Shown: in pieces, positions 1 through 6,883 of the stretch
Layout of the letters: each line of letters begins with the position of its first letter
Numbering within the stretch: the first letter of the stretch is position 1
Source of the DNA: Paenibacillus sp.
GTDB lineage: Bacteria > Bacillota > Bacilli > Paenibacillales > Paenibacillaceae
NCBI GenBank assembly: GCA_029256665.1
Contig: JAQSXN010000083.1
Location: forward strand, 1 to 10,427
Direction of reading: 5' to 3'
DNA: 10,427 nucleotides
Notes under the pieces: model-generated
The model's database searches: none
What the model was told of the DNA's origin: nothing
Seen by the model: only the letters and a program-made list of their open reading frames with translations
Translations under genes and position numbers: made by a program

Positions 1-1
1 C

Positions 2-244
2 GGCCAAGCGGTGCTGCCACAATTTCTGCCAAGCTTCGTGGGATGGTCGCTCTTTAACCTAGAGATCAACGTTCGGGCATCCACGATCGTCGGCATGGTC
101 GGCGGAGGCGGACTGGGCTTTGCCATCCAATCGGGCATCAAGCTGTTCCAATATAAGGAGGTCAGCATGGCGGTGCTTCTGGTACTCGCGATCGTGCTCG
201 CCACGGAGTTTCTGACCAACCGGATTAGGGAGAGGATCATCTAA
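2..244 (+). CDS. phnE: Phosphonate-type ABC transporter permease PhnE, C-terminal part (5' end outside window)
   Basis: This is the last 80 residues of a membrane permease of the phosphonate/phosphite ABC importer class. The frame is open from base 2, so the gene starts upstream of the window. The visible part begins at QAVLPQ, which is the end of the cytoplasmic EAA loop that contacts the ATPase PhnC. It continues with the PhnE signature E-x-N-x-R-A-S-T followed by a glycine-rich GMVGGGGLG turn. A final hydrophobic segment (about SMAVLLVLAIVLATEFL) and a basic tail NRIRERII complete it. The stop codon TAA shares one base with the ATG of the next permease, so the two are translationally coupled and probably form a heterodimeric channel. 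Family assignment is firm from these motifs. The substrate (phosphonate, phosphite or another phosphorus compound) cannot be told from this fragment. Confidence 0.85.
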   Translation, partial: GQAVLPQFLPSFVGWSLFNLEINVRASTIVGMVGGGGLGFAIQSGIKLFQYKEVSMAVLLVLAIVLATEFLTNRIRERII

Positions 245-1089
245 TGGCATCGACGGTTCAATATCCGGAGCGGCATTCAAACGTAGTCGACGCCGGCAAG
301 CCTGCGAACAAAGGCGGGCGCGCGAGAGGCAAGCTGCGCCTCGGCTGGATCGGAGCGTTCGCGGCGCTGTTCTTCGTGTTCAGCCTGATCCAGCTGGAGC
401 TGGACTACGGACGCTTGCTCACGGGCGCGGAGAAGCTGGCCAAGACGGCGTCGTTGATGTTCCCGCCGGACCCTTCGGAGTGGCGGCATGTGCTGGCGGC
501 GGCTGTAGAATCGATTCAAGTCGCGATACTCGGCACGGTGCTGGCCATCGCGCTGGCCTTTTTCCTCGCCTTTCTTGCGGCGTCGAATATTACGCCTCAT
601 CCCGCCGCTGCGGTGATCGTTCGCGGTGCGGCCTCGCTGCTTCGCGCCATCCCCACGCTGATTTGGGCGCTTATCTTCATCGTCGCGGTCGGCATGGGGC
701 CGCTCCCCGGCGTGCTCGCCATCATGGTGGGAGCGACGGGAAGCTTGGTCAAAGTATTTGCCCAGTCGCTGGAGGAAGTAGACGATGGCGTCATCGAAGC
801 CTTGCGCTCCACGGGCGCGAGCTGGCTGCAGATCGTCTTGCAGGGCGTGCTTCCCTGCGCGTTGTCCGCTCTGATGGCTTGGTGCGTCATGCGTTTCGAA
901 GGAGATTTGGCGGAGTCCACGATTCTCGGCGCGGTAGGCGCGGGAGGGATCGGCTTCGAGCTGTCCCACGCGATGCGCAGCTACAAGTTCGATCAGGCGT
1001 TGTTCGTCGGCATCGTGATTTTCGCCATGGTATTTAGCGTGGAATTAATATCGAATCGATTGAAGCTCAAGATGCGCAGACGCTCATAA
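244..1089 (+). CDS. phnE: Phosphonate-type ABC transporter permease PhnE, second subunit
   Basis: A 281-residue inner-membrane permease of the BPD-transport family, PhnE type. A hydrophilic basic N-terminus (1-33) is followed by hydrophobic segments at about 34-50, 90-114, 133-172 (probably two), 203-216 and 250-270. The EAA cytoplasmic loop is visible as EALRSTGASWLQIVLQGVLP (185-204), and the family's glycine turn as GAVGAGGIGFEL (229-240). The start is ATG, preceded by GAGAGG with 8 bases spacing. It overlaps the stop of the upstream phnE by one base, and the two C-terminal halves are clearly homologous. One difference stands out. The upstream copy has the canonical E-x-N-x-R-A-S-T, whereas this one reads E-G-D-L-A-E-S-T, losing the Asn and Arg. 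Paired permeases are common in this transporter class. The ATPase and binding protein presumably lie upstream of the window. Confidence 0.88.
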   Translation: MASTVQYPERHSNVVDAGKPANKGGRARGKLRLGWIGAFAALFFVFSLIQLELDYGRLLTGAEKLAKTASLMFPPDPSEWRHVLAAAVESIQVAILGTVLAIALAFFLAFLAASNITPHPAAAVIVRGAASLLRAIPTLIWALIFIVAVGMGPLPGVLAIMVGATGSLVKVFAQSLEEVDDGVIEALRSTGASWLQIVLQGVLPCALSALMAWCVMRFEGDLAESTILGAVGAGGIGFELSHAMRSYKFDQALFVGIVIFAMVFSVELISNRLKLKMRRRS

Positions 1090-1105
1090 GAGCCATTCAT
1101 TTAAC

Positions 1106-1127
1106 CAGCCTGTCCAAGGACGGGCTG
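1106..1127 (+). other. Intercistronic hairpin between phnE and the phosphatase gene
   Basis: CAGCCTGTC and GACGGGCTG pair over 9 bp (one G-U) around a CAAG loop. There is no T run after it, so it is not an intrinsic terminator. It ends about 7 bases before the ribosome binding site of the phosphatase gene. It could stabilise or mark processing of the operon mRNA, or modulate translation. This role is inference. Confidence 0.4.
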
Positions 1128-1148
1128 CCGGAGAGGGAGAACATAACG

Positions 1149-2174
1149 ATGAATACGGAACAACAGGTGAAGCAAGCCGCTTTGACGCTCGTGGCGATGG
1201 AGAGGATGGACGGCCTTGCGCTTCGCATCAGCTGGAATCCGCCGGTGGAGACGGACAAAGCATGGATCTATCGCAGCGAGCGGCCCGAGCTCGACGAAAG
1301 CAGCGCTCATCTGGTGGCGGTCGTTACGCAGGCGCAAGAATTGATCTTCCAGGATCCTAACCCCGGCGCAAGGGGCTATTATTTCGTGAAATTCGGCGAG
1401 CTTGGCGTTATTCCCGTCGCTGAGCGCGTCTTGCCGTTGCTTGGCGGCTTGAACTTCCGGGACATGGGCGGCTATGAAGGCGCGGGCGGACGTCCGGTGA
1501 GGTGGGGAAGGCTGTACCGTTCGGCCGACTTGTCCAGGTTGACTCCGGAGGATATCGCATACCTCGCGCAGTTGGACATCGCATGGATCTGCGATCTTCG
1601 TACCGATGCGGAGCTTGCGCACAGTCCTAGCCCGCGTTTCGGGAGCGAACGCAACGAGCAGCTCTCGTTCATGTCCACGGCCAATCCGGACGAAATGATG
1701 AAGCTGGAGGAGATCGACGAAAATATGCTCGCGCATATGAACCGCCACATGGTGGGCAACGCGGCGTTGTCGGCTGCTTTCTTCGGCAAGCTGTTGGAGC
1801 TGGAGGGCGCTCCGTTCCTGTTCCATTGCGCCGCCGGCAAGGACCGCACGGGATTCCTCGCTTCGCTCATCCTGCAGGCGCTGGGCGTTGACAGGGAAGT
1901 GATCCTGACGGACTACGCGCTAACGAATCTGTTCGCCGAGCGATTCCGCGCCGGCATGCTGGGCGGCAGAGGCGACCAGAATCCGCATGCCGCGCTGATG
2001 GGCAAGCTGAGACCCGAAGTCTTGCTCGCGATGTCGGAAGCGCGCCCTGCTTATTTGGCCGCCTCCTTCGAGGAGATCGACGCAAGGTACGGCAGCTTCG
2101 AGGGCTACTGGACGAAAGGGCTTGGCCTCGGCTCCGCCGAGCTCGAGCAGCTTCGCTCGTACTACTTGGCGTAA
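1149..2174 (+). CDS. MptpB-like tyrosine/dual-specificity phosphatase with N-terminal fibronectin-like domain
   Basis: A 341-residue cytoplasmic protein with no signal peptide or membrane segment. Residues about 12-95 look like a fibronectin type III/Ig-like fold (ALRISWNPP, IYRSERPEL, RGYYFVKFGE). Residues 100-260 form a Y_phosphatase3-type catalytic domain, with NFRDMGGY (102-109), GRLYRSADLSRLT (120-132), the ICDLRTDAE motif (147-155) and the active-site loop HCAAGKDRTG (226-235). In that loop Cys227 is the expected nucleophile and Arg233 the phosphate binder. The K-D pair inside the loop is the same as in Mycobacterium tuberculosis MptpB (HCFAGKDRT), a family that hydrolyses phosphotyrosine, phosphoserine/threonine and phosphoinositides. 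The start is ATG with GAGAGGGAG 9 bases upstream. It lies 59 bp after the permease and is probably the last gene of the transporter operon. This suggests, by inference, that it releases phosphate from an imported compound or regulates uptake. Confidence 0.85.
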   Translation: MNTEQQVKQAALTLVAMERMDGLALRISWNPPVETDKAWIYRSERPELDESSAHLVAVVTQAQELIFQDPNPGARGYYFVKFGELGVIPVAERVLPLLGGLNFRDMGGYEGAGGRPVRWGRLYRSADLSRLTPEDIAYLAQLDIAWICDLRTDAELAHSPSPRFGSERNEQLSFMSTANPDEMMKLEEIDENMLAHMNRHMVGNAALSAAFFGKLLELEGAPFLFHCAAGKDRTGFLASLILQALGVDREVILTDYALTNLFAERFRAGMLGGRGDQNPHAALMGKLRPEVLLAMSEARPAYLAASFEEIDARYGSFEGYWTKGLGLGSAELEQLRSYYLA

Positions 2175-2184
2175 GCAAGAAGCG

Positions 2185-2212
2185 CGCCGCGCGAATCACC
2201 AGCCGCGCGGCG
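2185..2212 (+). other. GC-rich hairpin just after the phosphatase stop codon
   Basis: CGCCGCGCG (2185-2193) pairs perfectly with CGCGCGGCG (2204-2212) around a 10-base loop, starting 10 bases after the stop codon. Only TT follows, so alone it is a poor intrinsic terminator. It probably protects the mRNA 3' end or acts with the terminator 30 bases downstream. Confidence 0.5.
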
Positions 2213-2241
2213 TTGCTCAGCATGATAAGGGGCGATCACCA

Positions 2242-2286
2242 CAAACCAGCCATTCCGCGGTAAGCGGGGTGGCTGGTTTGATTTTC
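2242..2286 (+). terminator. Intrinsic terminator of the phnE-phnE-phosphatase operon
   Basis: CAAACCAGCCA (2242-2252) and TGGCTGGTTTG (2270-2280) form a perfect 11-bp stem. The loop contains a nested CCGC/GCGG stem (2255-2258/2264-2267). The sequence ATTTTC follows directly. The U tract is short, but the placement 68 bases after the stop supports a terminator. Confidence 0.7.
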
Positions 2287-2424
2287 GAATGAAACGCGCT
2301 GCGCCGCCAAGGACTGCGACAGTCGTTTCACCTTGACTTCGGTGGTGGACTGCCTTGAACAGTATCCCCTCTAATCAGGCAAACAAGTGAAGGGATGAAC
2401 GGGGAGGTGTGGAGTGAAGTTACT

Positions 2425-2575
2425 TGCAGTTGAATGTAGTTAAGAGCTTTATGCGGCTAAGCAGTTAAGCAACTGAATGCAGTTGAATGTAGCTAAGAGC
2501 TTTATGCGGCTAAGCAGCTAAGCAACTGAATGCAGTTGAATGTAGATAAGCAGATAAATGGAGTTGATGAAGTCA
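2425..2575. repeat. 53-bp tandem repeat array, two full units plus degenerate copies
   Basis: Each unit begins with TGCAGTTGAATGTAG. Unit 1 is 2425-2477 and unit 2 is 2478-2530, identical except at two positions. Unit 3 (2531-2558) is shortened to 28 bp by loss of a 17-bp segment bounded by TAAG and of a further 8 bp near the end. A decayed copy of the unit start follows (ATGGAGTTGATGAAG, about 2558-2575). The two variable positions inside each unit always carry the same base: T and T in unit 1, C and C in unit 2, A and A in unit 3. CAACTG-AATG-CAGTTG at each unit junction forms a 6-bp hairpin. Function is unknown. The 53-bp period is not a multiple of three, so it is not a coding repeat. Confidence 0.85.
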
Positions 2576-2759
2576 TATTGTGCGTTAGAGCAACCTGAGT
2601 TGTGGGGATAGTGTTAAAGGCGTGAAGAAATCGTCTGATTATCCGTGGCCGTAGCCGCCGTGGCCATGGCGAAATGGGGACAGAGTACATGGATATTCAA
2701 TCGGTAGGTAGAATGATGTGTAGGTAAGCTGACCATCGTAAGCAAGCCGCTCCTCCGAT

Positions 2760-2789
2760 TTGATCTGCATGCCGCATTAGCGGTATGGT
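2760..2789 (+). promoter_or_regulatory. Possible weak sigma-A promoter for the DNA glycosylase gene
   Basis: TTGATC (2760-2765) and TATGGT (2784-2789) are separated by 18 bp and lie about 27 bases before the ribosome binding site. Both hexamers match the consensus only partly (4 of 6 each). It is the best candidate in the region, not a firm call. Confidence 0.3.
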
Positions 2790-2830
2790 ATAGCTACTTA
2801 CTAATGAAGCAGCATGGAGGTGAGCGCCGC

Positions 2831-3412
2831 TTGAGCGAGCGCATCTATTCGTTCCCGCCCGTCATCGACGACCGGGCCCGCGTGTTGATCGCCGGCACGG
2901 CGCCCAGCGTGAAGTCGCTGGAGCACGGACAGTTCTACGGCAATCCGCAAAATTACTTCTGGCGCGTCGTATACGCCTTGTTTGGCGGCGCAAGCCCCTT
3001 GTTGCCGGCAGAAGCAGCCATGGACGCCGCCCAGCCAGCTTCCTACGCCACGCCTGACGCCGATTACAACAAGCGGTTAACCTTCCTGCAGGAGCATCGC
3101 CTGGCGCTTTGGGACGTCATTTACTCCTGCGAGCGGGAGGGGAGTCTGGACGTCAATATCAAGGCGGAGCTCCCGAACGACTTTCCCGGTCTGCTGGAGC
3201 ATTACCCCGGCATCACGTGCATCGCGTTCAACGGCAGCAAGGCTTTCGACACGTTCCGCAAGTATTATGGCAAAAAAACGGATGCTTTGCCGCGAGAAGT
3301 AGCCTTGCTCAAGCTGCCGTCCACCAGTCCGATTCCAACCAAGCACATGCGCAATTTGGACGACCGCGTCGGCGCTTGGCAAGCCATCGTGCCTTACGCT
3401 TCCGGACGCTGA
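2831..3412 (+). CDS. DNA-deoxyinosine (hypoxanthine) glycosylase, UDG superfamily family 6 type
   Basis: A 193-residue base-excision repair enzyme expected to remove hypoxanthine (deaminated adenine) from DNA. The N-terminal SFPPVIDDRARVLIAGTAPSVKSLE (7-31) is the motif-1 region, followed by QFYGNPQNYFWRV (34-46), whose Asn41 corresponds to the Asn implicated in catalysis in the hypoxanthine glycosylase family. ALWDVIYSCEREGSLD (92-107), FNGSKA (133-138) and LPSTSP (162-167, the motif-2 loop that enters the minor groove) complete the pattern. I chose the TTG at 2831 because an almost perfect GGAGGTGA (2816-2823) lies 7 bases before it. The in-frame ATG at 2804 has no ribosome binding site and would add only nine residues. 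The gene stands alone, with no clear terminator before the ywiB promoter that follows. A general Mug/UDG relative is the alternative label. Confidence 0.82.
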   Translation: MSERIYSFPPVIDDRARVLIAGTAPSVKSLEHGQFYGNPQNYFWRVVYALFGGASPLLPAEAAMDAAQPASYATPDADYNKRLTFLQEHRLALWDVIYSCEREGSLDVNIKAELPNDFPGLLEHYPGITCIAFNGSKAFDTFRKYYGKKTDALPREVALLKLPSTSPIPTKHMRNLDDRVGAWQAIVPYASGR

Positions 3413-3426
3413 CCGGCAGGCAATCG

Positions 3427-3455
3427 TTGAAATTGCGGCACTTCCTGTATATAGT
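3427..3455 (+). promoter_or_regulatory. Sigma-A promoter of ywiB-argS
   Basis: TTGAAA (3427-3432), a 17-bp spacer and TATAGT (3450-3455) fit the sigma-A consensus well. The expected start near 3462 gives a leader of about 35 bases before ywiB. Confidence 0.6.
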
Positions 3456-3496
3456 AGTAACATGACATTTCGAACAACGCGGGAGTTATAGACGAT

Positions 3497-3943
3497 ATGG
3501 AAGCAAGCGGGAAAAACATCGTCCTGACGCTCGAGAGCGTGCAGGACGGAGAACGAATGACCGAAACCTACCGCGGGCAATGGTTCCGCAAGGCTAGATC
3601 GGTCTATATTCGATATACGGAAGCGGATGGCGAAGTGCGCACGCTGATCCGCTATTCGCGCGGCGAGCTGGCGCTTACGCGCAGCGGCGCGGTGAAGATG
3701 GAGCAGCTGTTCGTCGCCGGCCAGCGCAGGATGGGCAGCTATCGTTCCGCGGAGACGGCGTTCCGGCTCGAGACCGACACGTCGGAGCTGTCGATTGGGG
3801 GCGGCGGCGCGGAGAGCGACGAGAACGGGTTGCCGTCGGAGCTCCCGTTTAGTCTGGAGTGGGCTTACGGCTTGCTTGTCGAAGAACGATTATCGGGACG
3901 GTTCCATATCCGTCTCCATATACAGGAGGAGCTTGAAGGATGA
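3497..3943 (+). CDS. ywiB: DUF1934/YwiB-family protein
   Basis: A 148-residue, probably cytoplasmic, beta-rich protein with no signal peptide. The alternating polar/hydrophobic pattern ([60 protein letters not shown]) and the C-terminal strands ([27 protein letters not shown]) fit the small beta-barrel DUF1934 family typified by B. subtilis YwiB. Its molecular function is not known. The start is ATG with GGGAG at 3481-3485, a somewhat long 11-base spacing. The stop overlaps the argS start as ATGA (3940-3943), so translation is probably coupled. B. subtilis also keeps ywiB beside argS, which supports the name. Glycines are clustered near residue 101 (GGGG). Confidence 0.8.
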   Translation: MEASGKNIVLTLESVQDGERMTETYRGQWFRKARSVYIRYTEADGEVRTLIRYSRGELALTRSGAVKMEQLFVAGQRRMGSYRSAETAFRLETDTSELSIGGGGAESDENGLPSELPFSLEWAYGLLVEERLSGRFHIRLHIQEELEG

Positions 3944-5625
3944 ATACGAATGTGAATGTGTTGGAAGCGATGTACGAGCAGGTAAGAACGGCGATCGCTG
4001 ACGCGGTCGTCGCGGCGGGATTGGTCGAGCGCGACCAGTTGCCAACCTTCGTCCTGGAGGTGCCGAAGGACAAGACCCATGGCGATCTGGCGACCAATGC
4101 CGCCATGCAACTGACGAAGCTCGCCAAACGGAATCCGCGCCAGATCGCGGAAGCCATCATCGAGAATTTGGACGCGAAGAGCGCATCGATTCAATCGGCG
4201 GAGATCGCGGGTCCGGGCTTCATCAACTTCCGGATGGACAAGAGCTATCTGTATCCGGTCGTGCGTAACGCGCTGGAAGCGGGAGAAAACTACGGCCGCG
4301 CGAGCGTCGGAGAAGGCCAGCGCGTGCAGGTGGAGTTCGTCAGCGCCAATCCGACGGGAAGCCTGCATCTCGGCCATGCCCGCGGCGCCGCCGTCGGCGA
4401 CGCGCTGTGCAACGTGCTCGATTACGCCGGTTACGACGTCACTCGCGAGTACTACATTAACGATGCCGGCAAGCAGGTAGAGAACCTCGCGCTGTCTCTC
4501 GAAGCGCGTTACCGCCAAGCGTTTGGCCAGGAAGCGGAGATGCCGGAGGACGGCTACTACGGCGAAGACATTATCGGCTTCGCCAAAGGCTTGTCCGAGC
4601 AAGAGGGAGACCGTCTGCTCCAGCTTTCCCCCGAGGAACGGTTCGCCTATTTCCGCAGCTTCGGCCTGGAGAAGGAGCTCGACAAGATCAAGCGCGATCT
4701 CTCCCGGTTCCGTGTCGGCTTCGACGTCTGGTACAGCGAGACTTCCCTGTACGAGAACGGTCTGGTGGAGCAAGGGCTGGAAGCGCTCAAGGCATCCGGA
4801 CACGTGTACGAGGAAGAAGGGGCGACGTGGTTATCCACGATGCCGTTCGGCGACGACAAGAACCGCGTGCTCGTGAAGAACGACGGCTCTTATACGTACT
4901 TGACGCCGGATATCGCGTACCATCGCGACAAATACGGCAGAGGCTTCGACCGGATGATCAACATTTGGGGAGCGGACCACCATGGTTACATTCCGCGCGT
5001 CAAGGCGGCGATGGAAGCGCTGGGCAACGATCCTGCTAAACTCACGGTGCTGATCGCCCAGATGGTCAGCCTGTTCCAGAACGGCGAGAAGATGAAGATG
5101 TCCAAACGGACGGGCAAAGCGGTGACGATGGAAGACCTGATGGACGAAGTCGGCGTCGACGCGATCCGATACTTCTTCACGATGAGAAGCATGGACTCCC
5201 ATCTGGACTTCGACATGGATCTGGCGATCTCGACATCGAACGAGAACCCGGTGTTCTACGTGCAATACGCGCATGCGCGCATTTGCAGCATCTTCCGCCA
5301 GGCCGAAGAGCAGGGCGTCGATATGACGGATCTCCCTAACGTCTCGCTCGGCAAGCTGGACAGCGAGGCGGAATTCGACCTCATCCGCAAAATCGGCGAG
5401 CTGCCGCAGGAGATCGCCGACGCGGCAGCGGGATACGCGCCTCACCGCCTCATTCGCTACGTCTACGAGCTGGCGGCAGACTTCCATAGCTATTACCGCG
5501 CGGAACGCGTCATTACGGATGACAAGGAACAAACGCTGGCGCGTCTCGCCCTGCTCGGCGCCGTGCGGCTGTCGATCGCGAACGTGCTTCGACTGGTCGG
5601 CGTTTCCGCGCCGGAGCGGATGTAG
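3940..5625 (+). CDS. argS: Arginyl-tRNA synthetase
   Basis: A 561-residue cytoplasmic class I synthetase that attaches arginine to tRNA-Arg using ATP. The N-terminal additional domain (about 1-98, ending GPGFINFRM) recognises the tRNA D-loop. The catalytic core starts at [20 protein letters not shown] (131-150), with the HIGH-type motif HLGH at 143-146. [13 protein letters not shown] (341-353) is the conserved core segment, and KMSKR (386-390) is the KMSKS-type loop. The C-terminal DALR anticodon-binding domain (about 436-561) ends in GVSAPERM, the usual end of bacterial ArgRS. Length matches B. subtilis ArgS. The ribosome binding site AGGAGGA (3924-3930) lies inside ywiB with 9-base spacing. 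No U-rich terminator follows on the plus strand, only two hairpins shared with the convergent protease gene. Confidence 0.97.
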   Translation: MNTNVNVLEAMYEQVRTAIADAVVAAGLVERDQLPTFVLEVPKDKTHGDLATNAAMQLTKLAKRNPRQIAEAIIENLDAKSASIQSAEIAGPGFINFRMDKSYLYPVVRNALEAGENYGRASVGEGQRVQVEFVSANPTGSLHLGHARGAAVGDALCNVLDYAGYDVTREYYINDAGKQVENLALSLEARYRQAFGQEAEMPEDGYYGEDIIGFAKGLSEQEGDRLLQLSPEERFAYFRSFGLEKELDKIKRDLSRFRVGFDVWYSETSLYENGLVEQGLEALKASGHVYEEEGATWLSTMPFGDDKNRVLVKNDGSYTYLTPDIAYHRDKYGRGFDRMINIWGADHHGYIPRVKAAMEALGNDPAKLTVLIAQMVSLFQNGEKMKMSKRTGKAVTMEDLMDEVGVDAIRYFFTMRSMDSHLDFDMDLAISTSNENPVFYVQYAHARICSIFRQAEEQGVDMTDLPNVSLGKLDSEAEFDLIRKIGELPQEIADAAAGYAPHRLIRYVYELAADFHSYYRAERVITDDKEQTLARLALLGAVRLSIANVLRLVGVSAPERM

Positions 5626-5649
5626 GCTTAGGACTTGGCATTTCCGATC

Positions 5650-5689
5650 AAAAAAAATTCCGGCCGCGCAATACGCTTGCGGGGCCGGA
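5650..5689 (-). terminator. Intrinsic terminator of the S8 protease gene
   Basis: Read on the minus strand, TCCGGCC/GGCCGGA (5683-5689 with 5659-5665) forms the outer stem. A single mismatch separates it from an inner 5-bp stem, CGCAA/TTGCG. The hairpin runs into AA and then eight U residues (plus-strand A tract 5650-5657). It is a clear terminator for the minus strand. On the plus strand no T run follows the hairpin, so it is unlikely to stop argS transcription by itself. Confidence 0.88.
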
Positions 5690-5693
5690 CTAT

Positions 5694-5733
5694 GCAAGCC
5701 GCGGAGCAAGCTTAGAGCTTCTCCGCGGCTTGC
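5694..5733. repeat. Long inverted repeat enclosing the protease stop codon
   Basis: GCAAGCCGCGGAG (5694-5706) and CTCCGCGGCTTGC (5721-5733) are perfect 13-bp complements. After a one-base bulge, AAGC/GCTT adds 4 bp, leaving a five-base apical loop. The protease stop codon (plus-strand TTA, 5712-5714) lies in that loop. The right arm is the coding sequence for the last residues of the protease. On the plus strand the same hairpin lies in the argS 3' region. Confidence 0.85.
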
Positions 5734-6851
5734 AGCATCTTCACGACGTCCAGCTCGCCGGCGCTGATGCGGCGGTTCTTGCCGCTGCGCAGCGGCTGCA
5801 TGGACCGCTTCATAATGTGTTTGATTTCGCCGGGAGTCAGCTGCGGATACAGCGACAATAGCAGAGCGATCGCGCCGGTGACGTGCGAAGTGGCCATGGA
5901 CGTGCCGCTCATTTCATTGTAATTGCCGCGCAGCCAAGCCGACGTGATTTTCTCTCCAGGCGCGTAGATGTCGATATGCGAGCCGCGGTTGCTGAAAGGC
6001 GCGACCTTGCGCAGCTTGTTCGTGGCGCCGACGGAGATCGTCTGCGGATAGCGGGCGGGGTAATCGACGGAACGGAGCTTGCCGTCGTTGCCTGAGGAGG
6101 CGACGATGATCACTCCGGAGTTGTAAGCGTTCGTGACGGCGCCAAGCAGCGCCTTGCTGCGGTTTTTCATGCCGAAGCTCATGTTGATGACGTCCATGCC
6201 GTTGCGGACGCACCACTCGATGCCCAGAATAATGTCGGAGACAAATGCGCTGCCGTTGTTGTCGAATGCTTTGACGGGAGCGATAAGCGCGCGTGGCGCG
6301 ACGCCTATCATGCCGTGCATGCCGTTCGCCGCGGCGATCGTGCCGGCGATATGCGTGCCGTGGCCGTTGTCGTCGTACGGCATTTTGCTGCGGCCCAGCA
6401 GATTGATGCCTCGAAGCAGGGAATGGCGGAGATCGGGATGATTGAAGTCAACTCCGGTATCGATGACGCCGACCTTGACCCGGTGTCCCGTCGTGATGCC
6501 CCACGCATGCGGCGCTTTGATCTGCTGTACGCCCCAGGGCATGCCGTTATCGAGCGCCTGCGCCTTCTGCGCGGACGGACTGACGCTGATGAGACAGTCC
6601 TTCTCCATCCATACTCGTCCTCCCGCCGAATTCAGAATGGCGGATGCGGACAACGTGCATGCGACGCCCCTGATAATGGGCAGAGGGCTGATATGCTTGC
6701 GGAGCGTTCGGAGCGAGTCGTCCTGCGACAGCCGCCGCACGAACTTCCTGTAGTCGCTGCCATGCTGGAACCGTATGATGCGTTTCGAAGCTTCCGTGGA
6801 CTCGATTGCGCGCGCTTGCTGCAACCATTGGATAATAGCGGCGGTATTCAA
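5712..6851 (-). CDS. S8 (subtilisin-like) serine protease without signal peptide
   Basis: A 379-residue peptidase. Counting from the chosen TTG, the catalytic triad is Asp131 in VGVIDTGVD, His164 in NGHGTHIAG and Ser318 in SGTSMATSHV, with the oxyanion Asn255 in SSGND. Residues 1-95 carry no signal peptide or lipobox. They contain an IIRFQHGSDYRKFVRRL-type stretch ending LISVS (residues 88-92), resembling an I9-like intramolecular inhibitor domain. This suggests an intracellular or forespore/mother-cell protease, broadly like AprX or the ISP group, rather than a secreted subtilisin. The TTG start is preceded by GGGAGGGGG (6866-6858), with GGAGG 9 bases away. The frame also stays open to a GTG at 6920, but that lies upstream of the likely promoter -10. 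It converges on argS and ends in its own terminator. Confidence 0.9.
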   Translation of the reverse strand: MNTAAIIQWLQQARAIESTEASKRIIRFQHGSDYRKFVRRLSQDDSLRTLRKHISPLPIIRGVACTLSASAILNSAGGRVWMEKDCLISVSPSAQKAQALDNGMPWGVQQIKAPHAWGITTGHRVKVGVIDTGVDFNHPDLRHSLLRGINLLGRSKMPYDDNGHGTHIAGTIAAANGMHGMIGVAPRALIAPVKAFDNNGSAFVSDIILGIEWCVRNGMDVINMSFGMKNRSKALLGAVTNAYNSGVIIVASSGNDGKLRSVDYPARYPQTISVGATNKLRKVAPFSNRGSHIDIYAPGEKITSAWLRGNYNEMSGTSMATSHVTGAIALLLSLYPQLTPGEIKHIMKRSMQPLRSGKNRRISAGELDVVKMLQAAEKL

Positions 6852-6883
6852 TGGGCTCCCCCTCCCGAAGGACGATGCTGAAC

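Larger units (their letters stand above)
2287..2830. other. Long non-coding region with repeats and small hairpins
   Basis: About 540 bases between the phosphatase terminator and the glycosylase start. No open frame here shows a recognisable family or a credible ribosome binding site with length. It contains a possible structured element at 2290-2330: TGAAACG pairs with CGTTTCA, with a GACTG-CGA-CAGTC hairpin at its right side. The 53-bp tandem repeat array (2425-2575) follows, then a GC-rich patch with CCGTGGCC repeated near 2640-2665, and a weak promoter just before the next gene. The base composition of the repeat block is much more AT-rich than the flanking genes. Confidence 0.6.

Noticed and set aside
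2414..2443. Nine-codon ORF starting GTG after GGGGAGGTG, running into the repeat array
   Set aside because: The ribosome binding site is good, but the peptide is tiny, ends inside the repeat and has no downstream gene on a plausible shared transcript.
2425..2575. CRISPR array or diversity-generating template repeat
   Set aside because: Units are directly adjacent with no unique spacers, and there is no cas or reverse transcriptase gene. The variation is T/C/A at two sites, not adenine-specific.
2502..2690. 62-codon minus-strand frame across the repeats
   Set aside because: No ribosome binding site, low-complexity repeat-derived sequence and no recognisable domain.
2669..2697. ATGGGGACAGAGTACATGG-like stretch that reminded me of the ends of IS200/REP-type elements
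   Set aside because: I see no second end, no hairpin typical of such elements and no transposase. The resemblance is from memory only.
3865..4803. 312-codon minus-strand frame inside argS (and similar long frames opposite pyrG at 8198-9196)
   Set aside because: These arise from the GC-rich codon pattern of the genes on the plus strand. They show no domain and no independent start signals.
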